Below are positions 18,641 through 28,777 of a stretch of 64,000 bases of DNA, piece by piece; position 1 is the first letter of the stretch; every line of letters starts with the position of its first letter. The notes under the pieces are model-generated. The model was not told where the DNA came from. It searched no databases and worked only from the letters and a program-made list of their open reading frames with translations. Made by a program: the position numbers and the translations under genes. This DNA is from Polyangium mundeleinium (GTDB lineage: Bacteria > Myxococcota_A > Polyangia > Polyangiales > Polyangiaceae): NCBI RefSeq assembly GCF_028369105.1, contig NZ_JAQNDO010000001.1, positions 6,418,501 through 6,482,500 on the forward strand, given 5' to 3'.

Positions 18641-19522
18641 GTGAAAGACCCGCGGGTCGCCTGGGACGACGTTCACTTGTTCCTCGCCGTGGCGCGCGCC
18701 GGCACGCTGAGCGCCGCCGGGCCGCGGCTCGGCCTCACGCAGCCCACGGCGGGCCGGCGGCTCCGCGCGCTGGAGCAGTCCGTCGGCGTCACGCTCTTCC
18801 AGCGCACGCCGCGCGGATTTCGCCTCACGGAAGCAGGGGAGGCGATGTTCCGTCACGCCGAGCGCATGGAGCACGAAGCCGTGGCCCTCGAGCGACGTCT
18901 CTTCGGCGAGACGCGCGAAACGGGCGGCGTGCTCCGCATCTCGACGAGCGAGTGGTTCGCGCGGCACGTCCTCGGCCCGGTGCTCGCCGCGTTCACCCGC
19001 GAGCATCCGCGCGTGACCGTCGAAGTCGTGGCCGAATCACGCCTCCTCGACCTCGATCGGCAAGAGGCCGACCTGGTCTTTCGTTTCATCGCGTTCGACC
19101 GCGCCGACATCGTGCAGCGTCGGCTCACGCAAATCCGGTATGGCCTCTACGCCGCGCAGACGTATCTCGATGCGCGCGGCGCTCCCGACGCGCACGGCGG
19201 CGAGGGCCACGCGATCGTCACGATGGATCGCGCATTCGACGCGCTCGCCGACGTCGCATGGCTCCGCGCGCGGTTCCCTGGCGCGCACGCCACCGTGCGG
19301 AGCAACAGCCGCGACGTGCAGGCCGCCGCGTGCGTACACGGCGCCGGCCTCGCCGTCTTGCCGAGGGTGATCGGAGATGCGCTCCCGCTCGTGCGCCTCG
19401 ACGTCGGAGAAGAGCCGCCCGGCCGTACCATCTGGCTCGGCTACCATCGCGACCTCAAGGGCCTCCCGCGCCTTCGCGCGCTCGCCGACCACGTGCACGC
19501 CTCCGTGCCGAAGACGCTCTGA
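18641..19522 (+). CDS. LysR-family transcriptional regulator
   Basis: 293 residues starting at GTG 18641. The N-terminal winged helix-turn-helix is typical (DDVHLFLAVARAGTLSAAGPRLGLTQPTAGRRLRALEQSVGVTLFQR), and the C-terminal substrate-binding domain has the usual two lobes. The Pro-Thr-Ala-Gly recognition helix (in place of PSAVSRRI) resembles the LysR subgroup with 'TQPTxGRR'. It is divergent from the beta-propeller lipoprotein and convergent with the alcohol dehydrogenase gene (2 bp apart). The intergenic 27 bp are too short for two full promoters, so operators must extend into coding sequence. Confidence 0.92.
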   Translation: MKDPRVAWDDVHLFLAVARAGTLSAAGPRLGLTQPTAGRRLRALEQSVGVTLFQRTPRGFRLTEAGEAMFRHAERMEHEAVALERRLFGETRETGGVLRISTSEWFARHVLGPVLAAFTREHPRVTVEVVAESRLLDLDRQEADLVFRFIAFDRADIVQRRLTQIRYGLYAAQTYLDARGAPDAHGGEGHAIVTMDRAFDALADVAWLRARFPGAHATVRSNSRDVQAAACVHGAGLAVLPRVIGDALPLVRLDVGEEPPGRTIWLGYHRDLKGLPRLRALADHVHASVPKTL

Positions 19523-19524
19523 CG

Positions 19525-20538
19525 TCAGAAGCCGACGAGCACGCTCTTGCCGATCGCCTTGCCACTCTCGATCGTGGCGTGAACCTTCTTCAGCGTCGCC
19601 GCATCGATACGGCCGGCCCGCTCGGTCAGCGTCGTGCGGAGCACGCCTGCGTCGACGAGCGCCGAGACTTCTTCGAGCAGACGATGCTGCTCGAGCATGT
19701 CGTTCGTCTGGAAGATCGACCGCGTGAACATGAGCTCCCAGCCGACCGTCACGCTCTTCCGCTTGAAGGGTACGATGTCGAAGGATTTCGGATCGTCGAT
19801 AAGCACCACGCGTCCCTGCGGCGCGACGGCCTTGGCGATCGCCTCCTGATGCCGGTCGCTCGCGGTCAGCCCTGCCACGTACTCCACGTTTGGAATTCCA
19901 AGCGCGGCCAATCCTGCATCGAGCGGCTGCGTGTGATCGATCGCGTGATGGGCGCCCATGTCGAGGACCCACTTTTTCGTCTCCGGCCGTGAGGCCGTCG
20001 CGATGACCGTGAGCCCCGTCAGGCGCCGCGCGATCTGAATGAGGATCGAACCCACGCCGCCCGCGCCGTTGATGACGAGGAGTGATCCCGCCTGCGCCTT
20101 GCGACCATACGGAACGCCGAGCCGATCAAAAAGCAGCTCCCACGCGGTGATCGCGGTCAGCGGCAGCGCCGCGGCTTCGGCGAAATCGAGGGACTTCGGT
20201 TTGCGACCCACGATCCGTTCGTCGACGAGATGTTTTTCGGCATTCGTGCCGGGCCGGCCGATTGCGCCTGCATAAAAGACCTCGTCTCCCGGGCGGAACA
20301 ACGTCACGTCCGGCCCGACCGCTTCGACGACGCCCGACGCGTCCCAGCCGAGCACACGGGGGTTTCCGTCCTCGGACTTGAAGCTCGCGCGAATTTTCAC
20401 GTCGACGGGGTTCACGGAGACCGCGTGGACACGGACGAGGAGGTCGCGCCCGGTGGCTTTCGGCTCGGGGAGCTCGACGTCGACGAGGGCATGGTCTGCG
20501 GTAATGGGGAGAGGTTGGTGGGTGCCGACGGCCTTCAT
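19525..20538 (-). CDS. Zinc-type alcohol dehydrogenase / quinone oxidoreductase family protein
   Basis: 337 residues from ATG 20538 (MKAVGTHQPLPI), with a GGAGTC Shine-Dalgarno. The medium-chain dehydrogenase fold is clear: GroES-like half (DLLVRVHAVSVNPVDVKIR, GWDASGVVEAVG, PGDEVFYAG) and Rossmann half with the nucleotide-binding GAGGVGSILIQIARRL. The catalytic zinc ligands of true alcohol dehydrogenases are absent, so an NADPH:quinone or enal reductase is more likely. It is convergent with LysR. The 171 bp before the HEAT gene hold the divergent promoters. Confidence 0.9.
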   Translation of the reverse strand: MKAVGTHQPLPITADHALVDVELPEPKATGRDLLVRVHAVSVNPVDVKIRASFKSEDGNPRVLGWDASGVVEAVGPDVTLFRPGDEVFYAGAIGRPGTNAEKHLVDERIVGRKPKSLDFAEAAALPLTAITAWELLFDRLGVPYGRKAQAGSLLVINGAGGVGSILIQIARRLTGLTVIATASRPETKKWVLDMGAHHAIDHTQPLDAGLAALGIPNVEYVAGLTASDRHQEAIAKAVAPQGRVVLIDDPKSFDIVPFKRKSVTVGWELMFTRSIFQTNDMLEQHRLLEEVSALVDAGVLRTTLTERAGRIDAATLKKVHATIESGKAIGKSVLVGF

Positions 20539-20709
20539 GGGGACGACTCCTTGGTTCGTGGAGGTCCTGCGTATCATTGGACCCCTCGGTCCGCCGCGCG
20601 AGGTCCGTGTGCGCATGCCGGCCATGCGCCAGCGCATGGCGCGAAAGGGACGTCGCGACAAGCCCGCGAAGGCGCTGGTGCTCGGCATCGAGCTGGGGTA
20701 CGAGGCCTC

Positions 20710-23700
20710 GTGATCAGCGATGTGATGCGCGCCGAAGCCTCCGTCTGGATGCTCGAAACGTATCGGCCCCCGCTCGCCGTTCTCGCGGAGCGCCTGGCCT
20801 CGACGGATCCAGCCGAGGCGCTCGCGGCCGCAAAAGCGCTCGCGAAGCACGCGAGGGAAGGGGAGGACGATCCAAAAGCACTCGCGGCGTGCGTGCCGGC
20901 AGACCTCCTCGCGTTGACACACGATGCGCAGGCTGTCGTCGCCGAGCTCGCGGTCACGGGCTTGCCCATTGTGATCCCCAAGCTCCCCGCAAACCTTCCG
21001 CCCGAGCTCGCGTGCCGTTTTCGATGCGCGACGCTGCTCGCTTCCCCCGAGCGCCTGCCGCTCGACGAGGCCTCGCCGCTGGATCTACGCGCCGTCGCGG
21101 ATGCGCCCGTCGAACGGGCCTTGACGTCGGGCCTCTGGCTCCGCGCGGCTGCCCATGCACGGCCTGCGATGCACGATCGCGCCATCACCTTCGCGCGCGC
21201 CGGGCTTGTATGTGCGATCCTCTCGCCGGTCGAAGCGGCGGAGGTCCTCCTCGATATCGCGCGCCGCTCGTCGGATGCCGTGGCCTCACGCGCGCTGGGG
21301 CTCCTCGCCGAGCCCTGGGCGCAAGGATTGTCCTGTCCGCCGCTCGCTGCATGGTTGCACGGAGAGGAGGTCGCGCTCGCGGCGCTGCGCCTCGCGGCTT
21401 CGCGAAGGGATACGGCGTGGGTGCGGCGATTCGCGACGTGCGAGGACGTGGCCCGCAGCGTTCGGCGCGCGGCGCTCGTGGCGCTCGGCGCGCTCGGCGA
21501 GGTCGAGGATGTCGAGCTGCTCCTCGTGCTGGCCGAGGAAGATCCGGCCGGCGCGGGGCCCGAGGCGATCGAGGCGATGTGTTGCCTCAAGCGGCGCGGA
21601 ATCTCGCCGGATGAAGACCAGGCGCGCCGCGCGATCGAGCTCGCGCTCCACTACGATGCTTTGCCGATCGAGGCGCTCGTGGAAAGCACGAGCAGCCGGG
21701 CCGACGCGCTCGTCGCAACAATCGACGAATGCATCTCCCGCGGCGCGTCCAAGGCGAGAGCCGCGCGTTTGCTGGCCGCCTTCGGGACGCGGCGGACCCT
21801 CGCGCGCCTCCTCGAAATGGCGGAACAATCCGCGGATCCAATTCTGTCACGGTGCGCGATCCGCGAACTCGGCCGGCTGGAGGAACGCTCGGCCGAGCCC
21901 GTGATCCTGGCGAAGCTCGACGCAGAACCCGAAGCGTGCCTGTTTGCCCTCGGGCGGCTTGGCGGCGCTACCACGGCGCAGCGATTGCGAAGCCTCCTCG
22001 AGGGCACGCCACCTCCCTGGCTCTCGGCTGGGCTGCGTGTGCTTTTTCGGCTGGATCCGTCCCCCACCGTCCTCGCCGCGGCGGCCGAGCACGGCGCGAT
22101 CTCCGCCGAGACACTCGATGCATTGCAGGCCCACGGGAGCGCCGAGCAAATCGACGCGCTCGCCGCCCTTGCAAAAGCCCCCGGGCATCCCTTTCGCGCC
22201 TCGGCGATCAGCGCGCTCGGTCGCACGGGCGGGCCACTCGCGATCGACCCGCTCGCCGCGCTGTTGACGGACGGCGACGAAGAGATCCGCGAGCTCTGCA
22301 AGGCCGCGCTGCGCACGCTGGGACAGCGCCTCGCCATTCCGGATCCGCCGCTCGCGTGCCTCGAAGGGGCGACGGATCCGGGCGCCGCGCTCGTGGCGGA
22401 GGCCGCTCTACGGAGGTTGCGTCTGCGGTCCGAATCCGTCGCCGAAACGACGCTCCTGCTCGACGCGGTCCTCGGGTGCGATCATCCGCACCTCGTTCGT
22501 GTGGTACGTCCGCTTCTGCGCCGGGAAAACCCCGAAATACGCAAACGCGCGATCGCCTGCCTTTCGGCCGCGGGGCCTGCTTGCGCGGCCTGGCTTCTCC
22601 CTTCTCTGAGCAGGGACGTACCCCTCCCGGTCGCGCGTCAGGCCTTGCTCGCCCTCGGGAATGCGGCCGTGCCCGGTCTCGGCGGGACGATCGCCGCGTG
22701 GCTCTCCCATCCCAACATGAATTTGAAAAAAGCGGCCGCCGAGGCGCTCGCCCGGAGCCGCGATTCCGATGTGATCCCGGCGCTCGTCGACGTGCTCGCG
22801 TTTCACGATCAGCCGGGGCTCCGGGAGCTCGCGGAGCAGGCGCTCCGGGCCATCGCGGGTCCCTTTTTCCGCTCGCTGATCGTCGAGAGGATCGCCGCGA
22901 CCAAGGAGCCACGCCGCGAAGATTTGCTCGCGTCCACGATCGCGCGTGATTTCTCCCCGGAGGAGCTCGCCGCGCTCGTCGCGCGCCGGCCGGATCTCCC
23001 AAAGGTCCTCCTTCTGCACGCCTATGCCGCGAATGCGGGCAGCTCCGCCGATCTGGATGCCGCGCTTCTGCGCCAGGGTGCTCGCCTTCGCATTCCGCGC
23101 GAAACCGATGTCGCGCCGGAGAGCCCGCTGCGGGCCGGCCTCGCGGGTGCCGATGCGGAGCGATGCATCACGGAGCTGCGAAGGAGAATCCACGAGGCGC
23201 CCTTCCTCGACAAACCTTCCCCCGATCTCGTCACGAGCCTTCGAGCGGCGGCCGAGCGGGCGGGCTCGATGGGCGCGCGGCTCGCCGTCCCCGAGCAGCG
23301 CGTCCTTTCTGCGCTGCTCTCGCAGCTCGACCCTGCGACGCGCAAGGACGCCCTCGCCCTGCTCGCCACGACGACGGATCCCTTCGTTTCCAGCCGCGTG
23401 ATCCCCTTCGTCGATATCGAAGAGGAAATCGACCCGCGCCACGCGCCACTGCTTCCCGCCGTGCTCCGCCGAAGCGGCGCCGAGGCCGCGCGTTCCCGAA
23501 GCGCGGATCCGCGCCCCGCCGTGCGCGCCCAGGCGGCGCTCGTGCTCCGGCTCGCAGGGGAGGGAACACTCGCATTCACGCCCCCGAGCGAGCGTGCCTC
23601 ATTGCTTCAAGCCTGGATTGACGCGGGGCGCGAAAACGACCTCCTCGCGGCGCTGGAGGGCCGGGACGCGCCGCCGCTCGTGCATGTCGCAAAACTCGTC

Positions 23701-25269
23701 GCCGATCGCTCCGGCGCCGCCGCGGCGTGGGCGCTCGCGCAACGATGGGCGGCAGCACGTCCCGCGGAGCGAGCGCCGGCCCTCGTCGATCTCGCGTTCC
23801 TCGGCGAGATCGCAGGCTCCGCGCTTCGCGAGATCGCGCAGGGCGAAACGCGCGGCGAGGTCCGACAACGCGCAATCACGGAGCTGTCTCGCGCACGCCG
23901 TGCAGATCGCGCATTCCTCCGGCCCTTGCTCGCCGATGCGCACCCCGGTGTCCGCGAAGCCGCGGCGGAAGCGCTGATCCACGCGGGAGATCACGACGAT
24001 CGCGCCTACGTGCTCGGCACATGGCTCGGGGGCGCAATCCGTGGATCGTTCTCCATGACGCTGGGCGAGCAGGACACGCCCGCCGTTGCAAAGGCCGTCG
24101 CCGACGCGACGACCGAGGCCGAGCAGCTCCGCGTCTTGGGCCCCGTGGCCGCATTGCCCCCGGCGTCCCGCATTCCGCTGCTGTTCGCGCTCCATTCGTC
24201 CCCGCATCCGCGCGTCTCCGGGGCGGCCCGCGATTCGTTGCGTTCGCTCCCGGCAGCACACGTCCTCCCGCATGTCGAAGCGCGTCTCCGCGCCGGGGAT
24301 CTTTCCCTGCTCGACATCATCGGCGCAGCGGGCGCCGTCCCCAGGCTCCTCGCGGACCTCGCGCGCACGTCGGACGACCCCGCGGCGTGGATTCGCTTTT
24401 GCCTGCGCGCAGCGGGCGGCGGCGTTCTTTATGCGGCCGGCCTCGGATCCGCGATCGCGGCGTGGGCCTCGGCGTCCCCGTCTCCCGCGGCGCTCTCGCT
24501 CCTCGCGCGCCTCGCCGATTGGTACGACGAACGCCACGCCCGGGCGCTTTGCCGCGCCCTCGATCCTGCGCTCTCCGGCGCGCATCGCGACGCCGTGCTC
24601 GGCGCCCTTCTCGAAGCGCTCCGCGAGCAACCTCCCGAGCTCGTCTCGCGCGTGCTCTCGGGCATCGTTCGTCCCACCGACACATTGGCCCTGCAGCTCC
24701 TCGCCGAGGCCGAGGCGCGATCGCCCGGCCTGCTCGACCTCCTCGCCCCCGCATTACGCGCCGCCGTGGAGCGCGCGCTCGACACGGCGCTCGACACGGC
24801 CGGTCCGGAGACCGCGCGCCGCTTGCTCACCTATTTTGCTGGCCGCGCCGATCGTCCCTCCGAGCGCGAGCGTGTCCTCACCTTGCTGGAACGGCACGTA
24901 CGCTCCTCCGAGCGCCGCGTGAGCCTCCACGCCCACCGCCTGCTTCGCACGCTGGCTCCGCGCGAACGTTATCTCCGCGCCACCCGCGCGTTGCTCGACG
25001 ACTCTGATCCCACGACCGTCCGGCTTGCGATCCGCGTCCTCGCATTCGGCGGTCATGCAGACTCCGCCGCCGAAATCGCGGCTCGCTTGTTTCATCTGCA
25101 CGCCGGCGTCTCGCGCGCGGCCCGCGCAGGGCTGCTCGCGCTCGGGGAAGCGGCCGTGCCGCCGCTGCTCGGCGCCCGCGGCCACCTGCGGCCCGATCGG
25201 CGCGCGGCGATCGACGCCGTGCTCGACGAGATCCGGAGCCGCCTCACCGCTGGAAAAACCGCGCGTTGA
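20710..25269 (+). CDS. Giant HEAT-repeat protein
   Basis: About 1519 residues starting at GTG 20710; ATG 20725 (MRAEASVWML) is an equally good alternative. The whole length is built of roughly 35-residue helical pairs of the HEAT/PBS-lyase type, with motifs such as AAEALARSRDSDVIPALVDVL, EIRKRAIACLSAAGP, AVPGLGGTIAAWL and GVREAAAEALIHAGDHD. No catalytic motif, signal peptide or membrane segment was seen, so it is probably a cytoplasmic scaffold. Its 3' end overlaps the 3' end of the ferredoxin gene on the other strand by 26 bases. A small overlapping reading frame upstream ends in the GTGA start but is not convincing. Confidence 0.85.
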   Translation: MISDVMRAEASVWMLETYRPPLAVLAERLASTDPAEALAAAKALAKHAREGEDDPKALAACVPADLLALTHDAQAVVAELAVTGLPIVIPKLPANLPPELACRFRCATLLASPERLPLDEASPLDLRAVADAPVERALTSGLWLRAAAHARPAMHDRAITFARAGLVCAILSPVEAAEVLLDIARRSSDAVASRALGLLAEPWAQGLSCPPLAAWLHGEEVALAALRLAASRRDTAWVRRFATCEDVARSVRRAALVALGALGEVEDVELLLVLAEEDPAGAGPEAIEAMCCLKRRGISPDEDQARRAIELALHYDALPIEALVESTSSRADALVATIDECISRGASKARAARLLAAFGTRRTLARLLEMAEQSADPILSRCAIRELGRLEERSAEPVILAKLDAEPEACLFALGRLGGATTAQRLRSLLEGTPPPWLSAGLRVLFRLDPSPTVLAAAAEHGAISAETLDALQAHGSAEQIDALAALAKAPGHPFRASAISALGRTGGPLAIDPLAALLTDGDEEIRELCKAALRTLGQRLAIPDPPLACLEGATDPGAALVAEAALRRLRLRSESVAETTLLLDAVLGCDHPHLVRVVRPLLRRENPEIRKRAIACLSAAGPACAAWLLPSLSRDVPLPVARQALLALGNAAVPGLGGTIAAWLSHPNMNLKKAAAEALARSRDSDVIPALVDVLAFHDQPGLRELAEQALRAIAGPFFRSLIVERIAATKEPRREDLLASTIARDFSPEELAALVARRPDLPKVLLLHAYAANAGSSADLDAALLRQGARLRIPRETDVAPESPLRAGLAGADAERCITELRRRIHEAPFLDKPSPDLVTSLRAAAERAGSMGARLAVPEQRVLSALLSQLDPATRKDALALLATTTDPFVSSRVIPFVDIEEEIDPRHAPLLPAVLRRSGAEAARSRSADPRPAVRAQAALVLRLAGEGTLAFTPPSERASLLQAWIDAGRENDLLAALEGRDAPPLVHVAKLVADRSGAAAAWALAQRWAAARPAERAPALVDLAFLGEIAGSALREIAQGETRGEVRQRAITELSRARRADRAFLRPLLADAHPGVREAAAEALIHAGDHDDRAYVLGTWLGGAIRGSFSMTLGEQDTPAVAKAVADATTEAEQLRVLGPVAALPPASRIPLLFALHSSPHPRVSGAARDSLRSLPAAHVLPHVEARLRAGDLSLLDIIGAAGAVPRLLADLARTSDDPAAWIRFCLRAAGGGVLYAAGLGSAIAAWASASPSPAALSLLARLADWYDERHARALCRALDPALSGAHRDAVLGALLEALREQPPELVSRVLSGIVRPTDTLALQLLAEAEARSPGLLDLLAPALRAAVERALDTALDTAGPETARRLLTYFAGRADRPSERERVLTLLERHVRSSERRVSLHAHRLLRTLAPRERYLRATRALLDDSDPTTVRLAIRVLAFGGHADSAAEIAARLFHLHAGVSRAARAGLLALGEAAVPPLLGARGHLRPDRRAAIDAVLDEIRSRLTAGKTAR

Positions 25270-25537
25270 TCTCCTTGTAATGCTCCCACGCCGGCGGGAG
25301 ATCGTCCTCGTCGAAGATCGCCTCCACGGGGCATTCTCGTTCACAAGCCGCGCAGCAGATGCACGCCTCGGGGTCGATGTAGAGCTGCAGCCCGCGCAGC
25401 TTCGCCGGGCGCTCCTCGGGCGGGATGAACTCGATCTCCTCGGGCTTCATCGGCCCGTGAATGCAATCGACCGGACAAACCTTCACGCACGCCGTATCAC
25501 ACGTCGCGACGCACGGCTCGGCAATCACATACGCCAT
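25244..25537 (-). CDS. Dicluster ferredoxin
   Basis: 97 residues from ATG 25537 with a near-perfect Shine-Dalgarno (GGAGGAGG). Two iron-sulphur motifs are visible: an N-terminal CVATCDTACVKVCP and CICCAACERECP, followed by VEAIFDEDDLPPAWEHYKEIN, the C-terminal pattern of 7Fe/8Fe bacterial ferredoxins. An insertion of about 18 residues between the clusters (PMKPEEIEFIPPEERPAKLR) is longer than in the shortest relatives. It is a soluble electron carrier. Convergent overlap of 26 bases with the HEAT gene is the only unusual point. Confidence 0.92.
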   Translation of the reverse strand: MAYVIAEPCVATCDTACVKVCPVDCIHGPMKPEEIEFIPPEERPAKLRGLQLYIDPEACICCAACERECPVEAIFDEDDLPPAWEHYKEINARFFQR

Positions 25538-25665
25538 GGAACCTCCTCCATCGGTCCGCCGGGGCACCGGCGCTCCCCAGGCCCATCGCAGGAGCCGTGC
25601 CCGCTGCCGCCCCGCGCAAAAGGCCTCGGTTCACCGGCCCGCCGAGGCCCCATCCCGGCGCCACC

Positions 25666-25703
25666 ACCGAAATCCCAGTACCGAACCACCGATATTTCGG
25701 TAC
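25666..25703. promoter_or_regulatory. Inverted-repeat operator candidate upstream of the GAF/sigma54 activator
   Basis: Two nested perfect 8-bp inverted repeats share a right arm: ACCGAAAT (25666-25673) with ATTTCGGT (25694-25701), and GTACCGAA (25678-25685) with TTCGGTAC (25696-25703). This gives three half-sites with the core ACCGAA. The site ends 12 bases before the activator start, a position suited to repression or autoregulation. The binding protein is unknown; the downstream Fis-type activator is the first candidate. Confidence 0.5.
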
Positions 25704-25715
25704 ATGTGAGCTAGG

Positions 25716-27242
<1,527 letters not shown>

Positions 27243-27266
27243 CCCGAAGCATGATATCGTGCCGCG

Positions 27267-28484
27267 ATGCCGTTCGTCGCGCAACACCGCACCTTTGCAG
27301 GAGCCACCCTCGGGGCCATGGGCGCCCTCGTCCTGGCCTGCGCGTCTACGCCCGCCCCGCCTCCTCCCGTCGTCACGATGGCGCCGCCTCGCGGGGAAGA
27401 GCCGAGCGCACCGACGGACCTGGCGCCTTTGCGCATTGGCGTCTATCTCCCTCTCAGCGGCGCGGAGGCGACCTTCGGAACGGAGACGAGAGAAGGCATC
27501 GATCTCGCCGTGGAACGCGTGATCGATTCCGGCGGCATTCGCGGCCGCTCGATCGAGCTCGTGTACGCGGACGACCACAGCCTGCCACGGGATGCCTCCA
27601 AGGCCGTTCTCGACTTTTCCAAGGATCCCACCCTCGTCGCCGTTCTCGGCGAGGTCGCCTCGTCGCGCAGCAAAGTCGGCGGGATCGTCGCGGACAAGAA
27701 CCACGTCCCCATGCTGACCCCTGCATCCACGAACCCCGACGTCACCCGGGTCGGTCCGTTCGTGTTTCGTGCATGTTTCGACGACGAGGCGCAGGGCAGG
27801 GCGGCCGCGCGGTACCTGATTCAAGAGCGCCGTCACAAGAAAATCGGCGTTTTGTTGGCTTCCGATGATCTTTATAGCGCCTTGCTCGCACGCACGTTCC
27901 GCGAGCAGGCAGAGCGGCTCGGCGCCACGGTCTTCGAGCGTAGGATCCTCACGACCGCGACGAATTTCACAGCCCCGCTCGGCGACCTCCAAACGCAACG
28001 CCCCGACGTCGTGTACGCGCCCCTGTATTACAATGTCATGCAGGACGTCTTCCGGGAGGCGGGCGCCCTCGGGTTCTCCGGGCGTGACTTCTTCGGCGGA
28101 GACGGCTGGGACAGCGACACACTGCGGAAGGGCGCAGGCGCCACGGGCGCCGCGTTCACGACGCACTGGATGCTCGACATCCCCTCGGCGGAAAATCGTG
28201 CCTTCGTGGACGCCTACCGCGCTCGATACCACCGGGACCCCTCGAGCATCTCGGCGCTGGGCTACGACGCGGCGGCGCTGCTCCTCGACGCCATGAAGCG
28301 CGCCTCCGCCGATACCCGCGAGGCGGTGCGCGACGCGCTCGCCCATACCCGCGGTTTCGTCGGCGTCACGGGGACGATCACGATGCGAGAGGACCGTAAC
28401 CCCGAGAAGGACGTGTTCATCGCCCGCATCGAGGGCGGGCGGTTCCGGTACGAGGGGCGCGTGCGGTCGGTCCCTGCGAACTGA
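27267..28484 (+). CDS. Branched-chain amino-acid-type ABC substrate-binding lipoprotein
   Basis: 405 residues. Lipobox LVLAC (Cys25), a Pro-rich tether, then a type I periplasmic-binding domain of the LivJ/Leu-Ile-Val class: LRIGVYLPLSGAEATFG, GIRGRSIELVYADDHS, AVLGEVASSRS, VPMLTPASTNPDVT, and YDAAALLLDAMKRA. No permease or ATPase genes are adjacent, so it may be an orphan binding protein or act as a sensor for the neighbouring regulators. It lies 24 bp after the GAF/sigma54 activator and in the same direction, which suggests co-transcription. Confidence 0.9.
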   Translation: MPFVAQHRTFAGATLGAMGALVLACASTPAPPPPVVTMAPPRGEEPSAPTDLAPLRIGVYLPLSGAEATFGTETREGIDLAVERVIDSGGIRGRSIELVYADDHSLPRDASKAVLDFSKDPTLVAVLGEVASSRSKVGGIVADKNHVPMLTPASTNPDVTRVGPFVFRACFDDEAQGRAAARYLIQERRHKKIGVLLASDDLYSALLARTFREQAERLGATVFERRILTTATNFTAPLGDLQTQRPDVVYAPLYYNVMQDVFREAGALGFSGRDFFGGDGWDSDTLRKGAGATGAAFTTHWMLDIPSAENRAFVDAYRARYHRDPSSISALGYDAAALLLDAMKRASADTREAVRDALAHTRGFVGVTGTITMREDRNPEKDVFIARIEGGRFRYEGRVRSVPAN

Positions 28485-28777
28485 AAAAAGCGACGCTCCC
28501 TGCTCGCCCCCCAAAGCGGGCCTGGGTTCTTCCTTGCTCTCGCGCGCCGCAAAGATCGAGGACCCCGAGCTACGCCCTCGAAACCTGATTCCTGCGGACG
28601 ACCGGCCTCTCCCGCGATGTGCAAGGGGATCCGGTTGCGACGAAGGAGAGGCGCCAAACCAAGACCCGACCCCAGCAGACGGACCGGCGCGGGAGAGCCC
28701 TTCGCAGGGCTGCAAGAGCTTCACCCGTCAGGTATGTAGAAGATCCGTGGGACCGCTCTGCGGGAAAGGTTGGCGAC

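Noticed and set aside
20378-20713. Small basic frame ending in the HEAT-gene start (GTGA overlap)
   Set aside because: Most of it is antisense to the alcohol dehydrogenase gene; the last 50 residues have no family or clear start.
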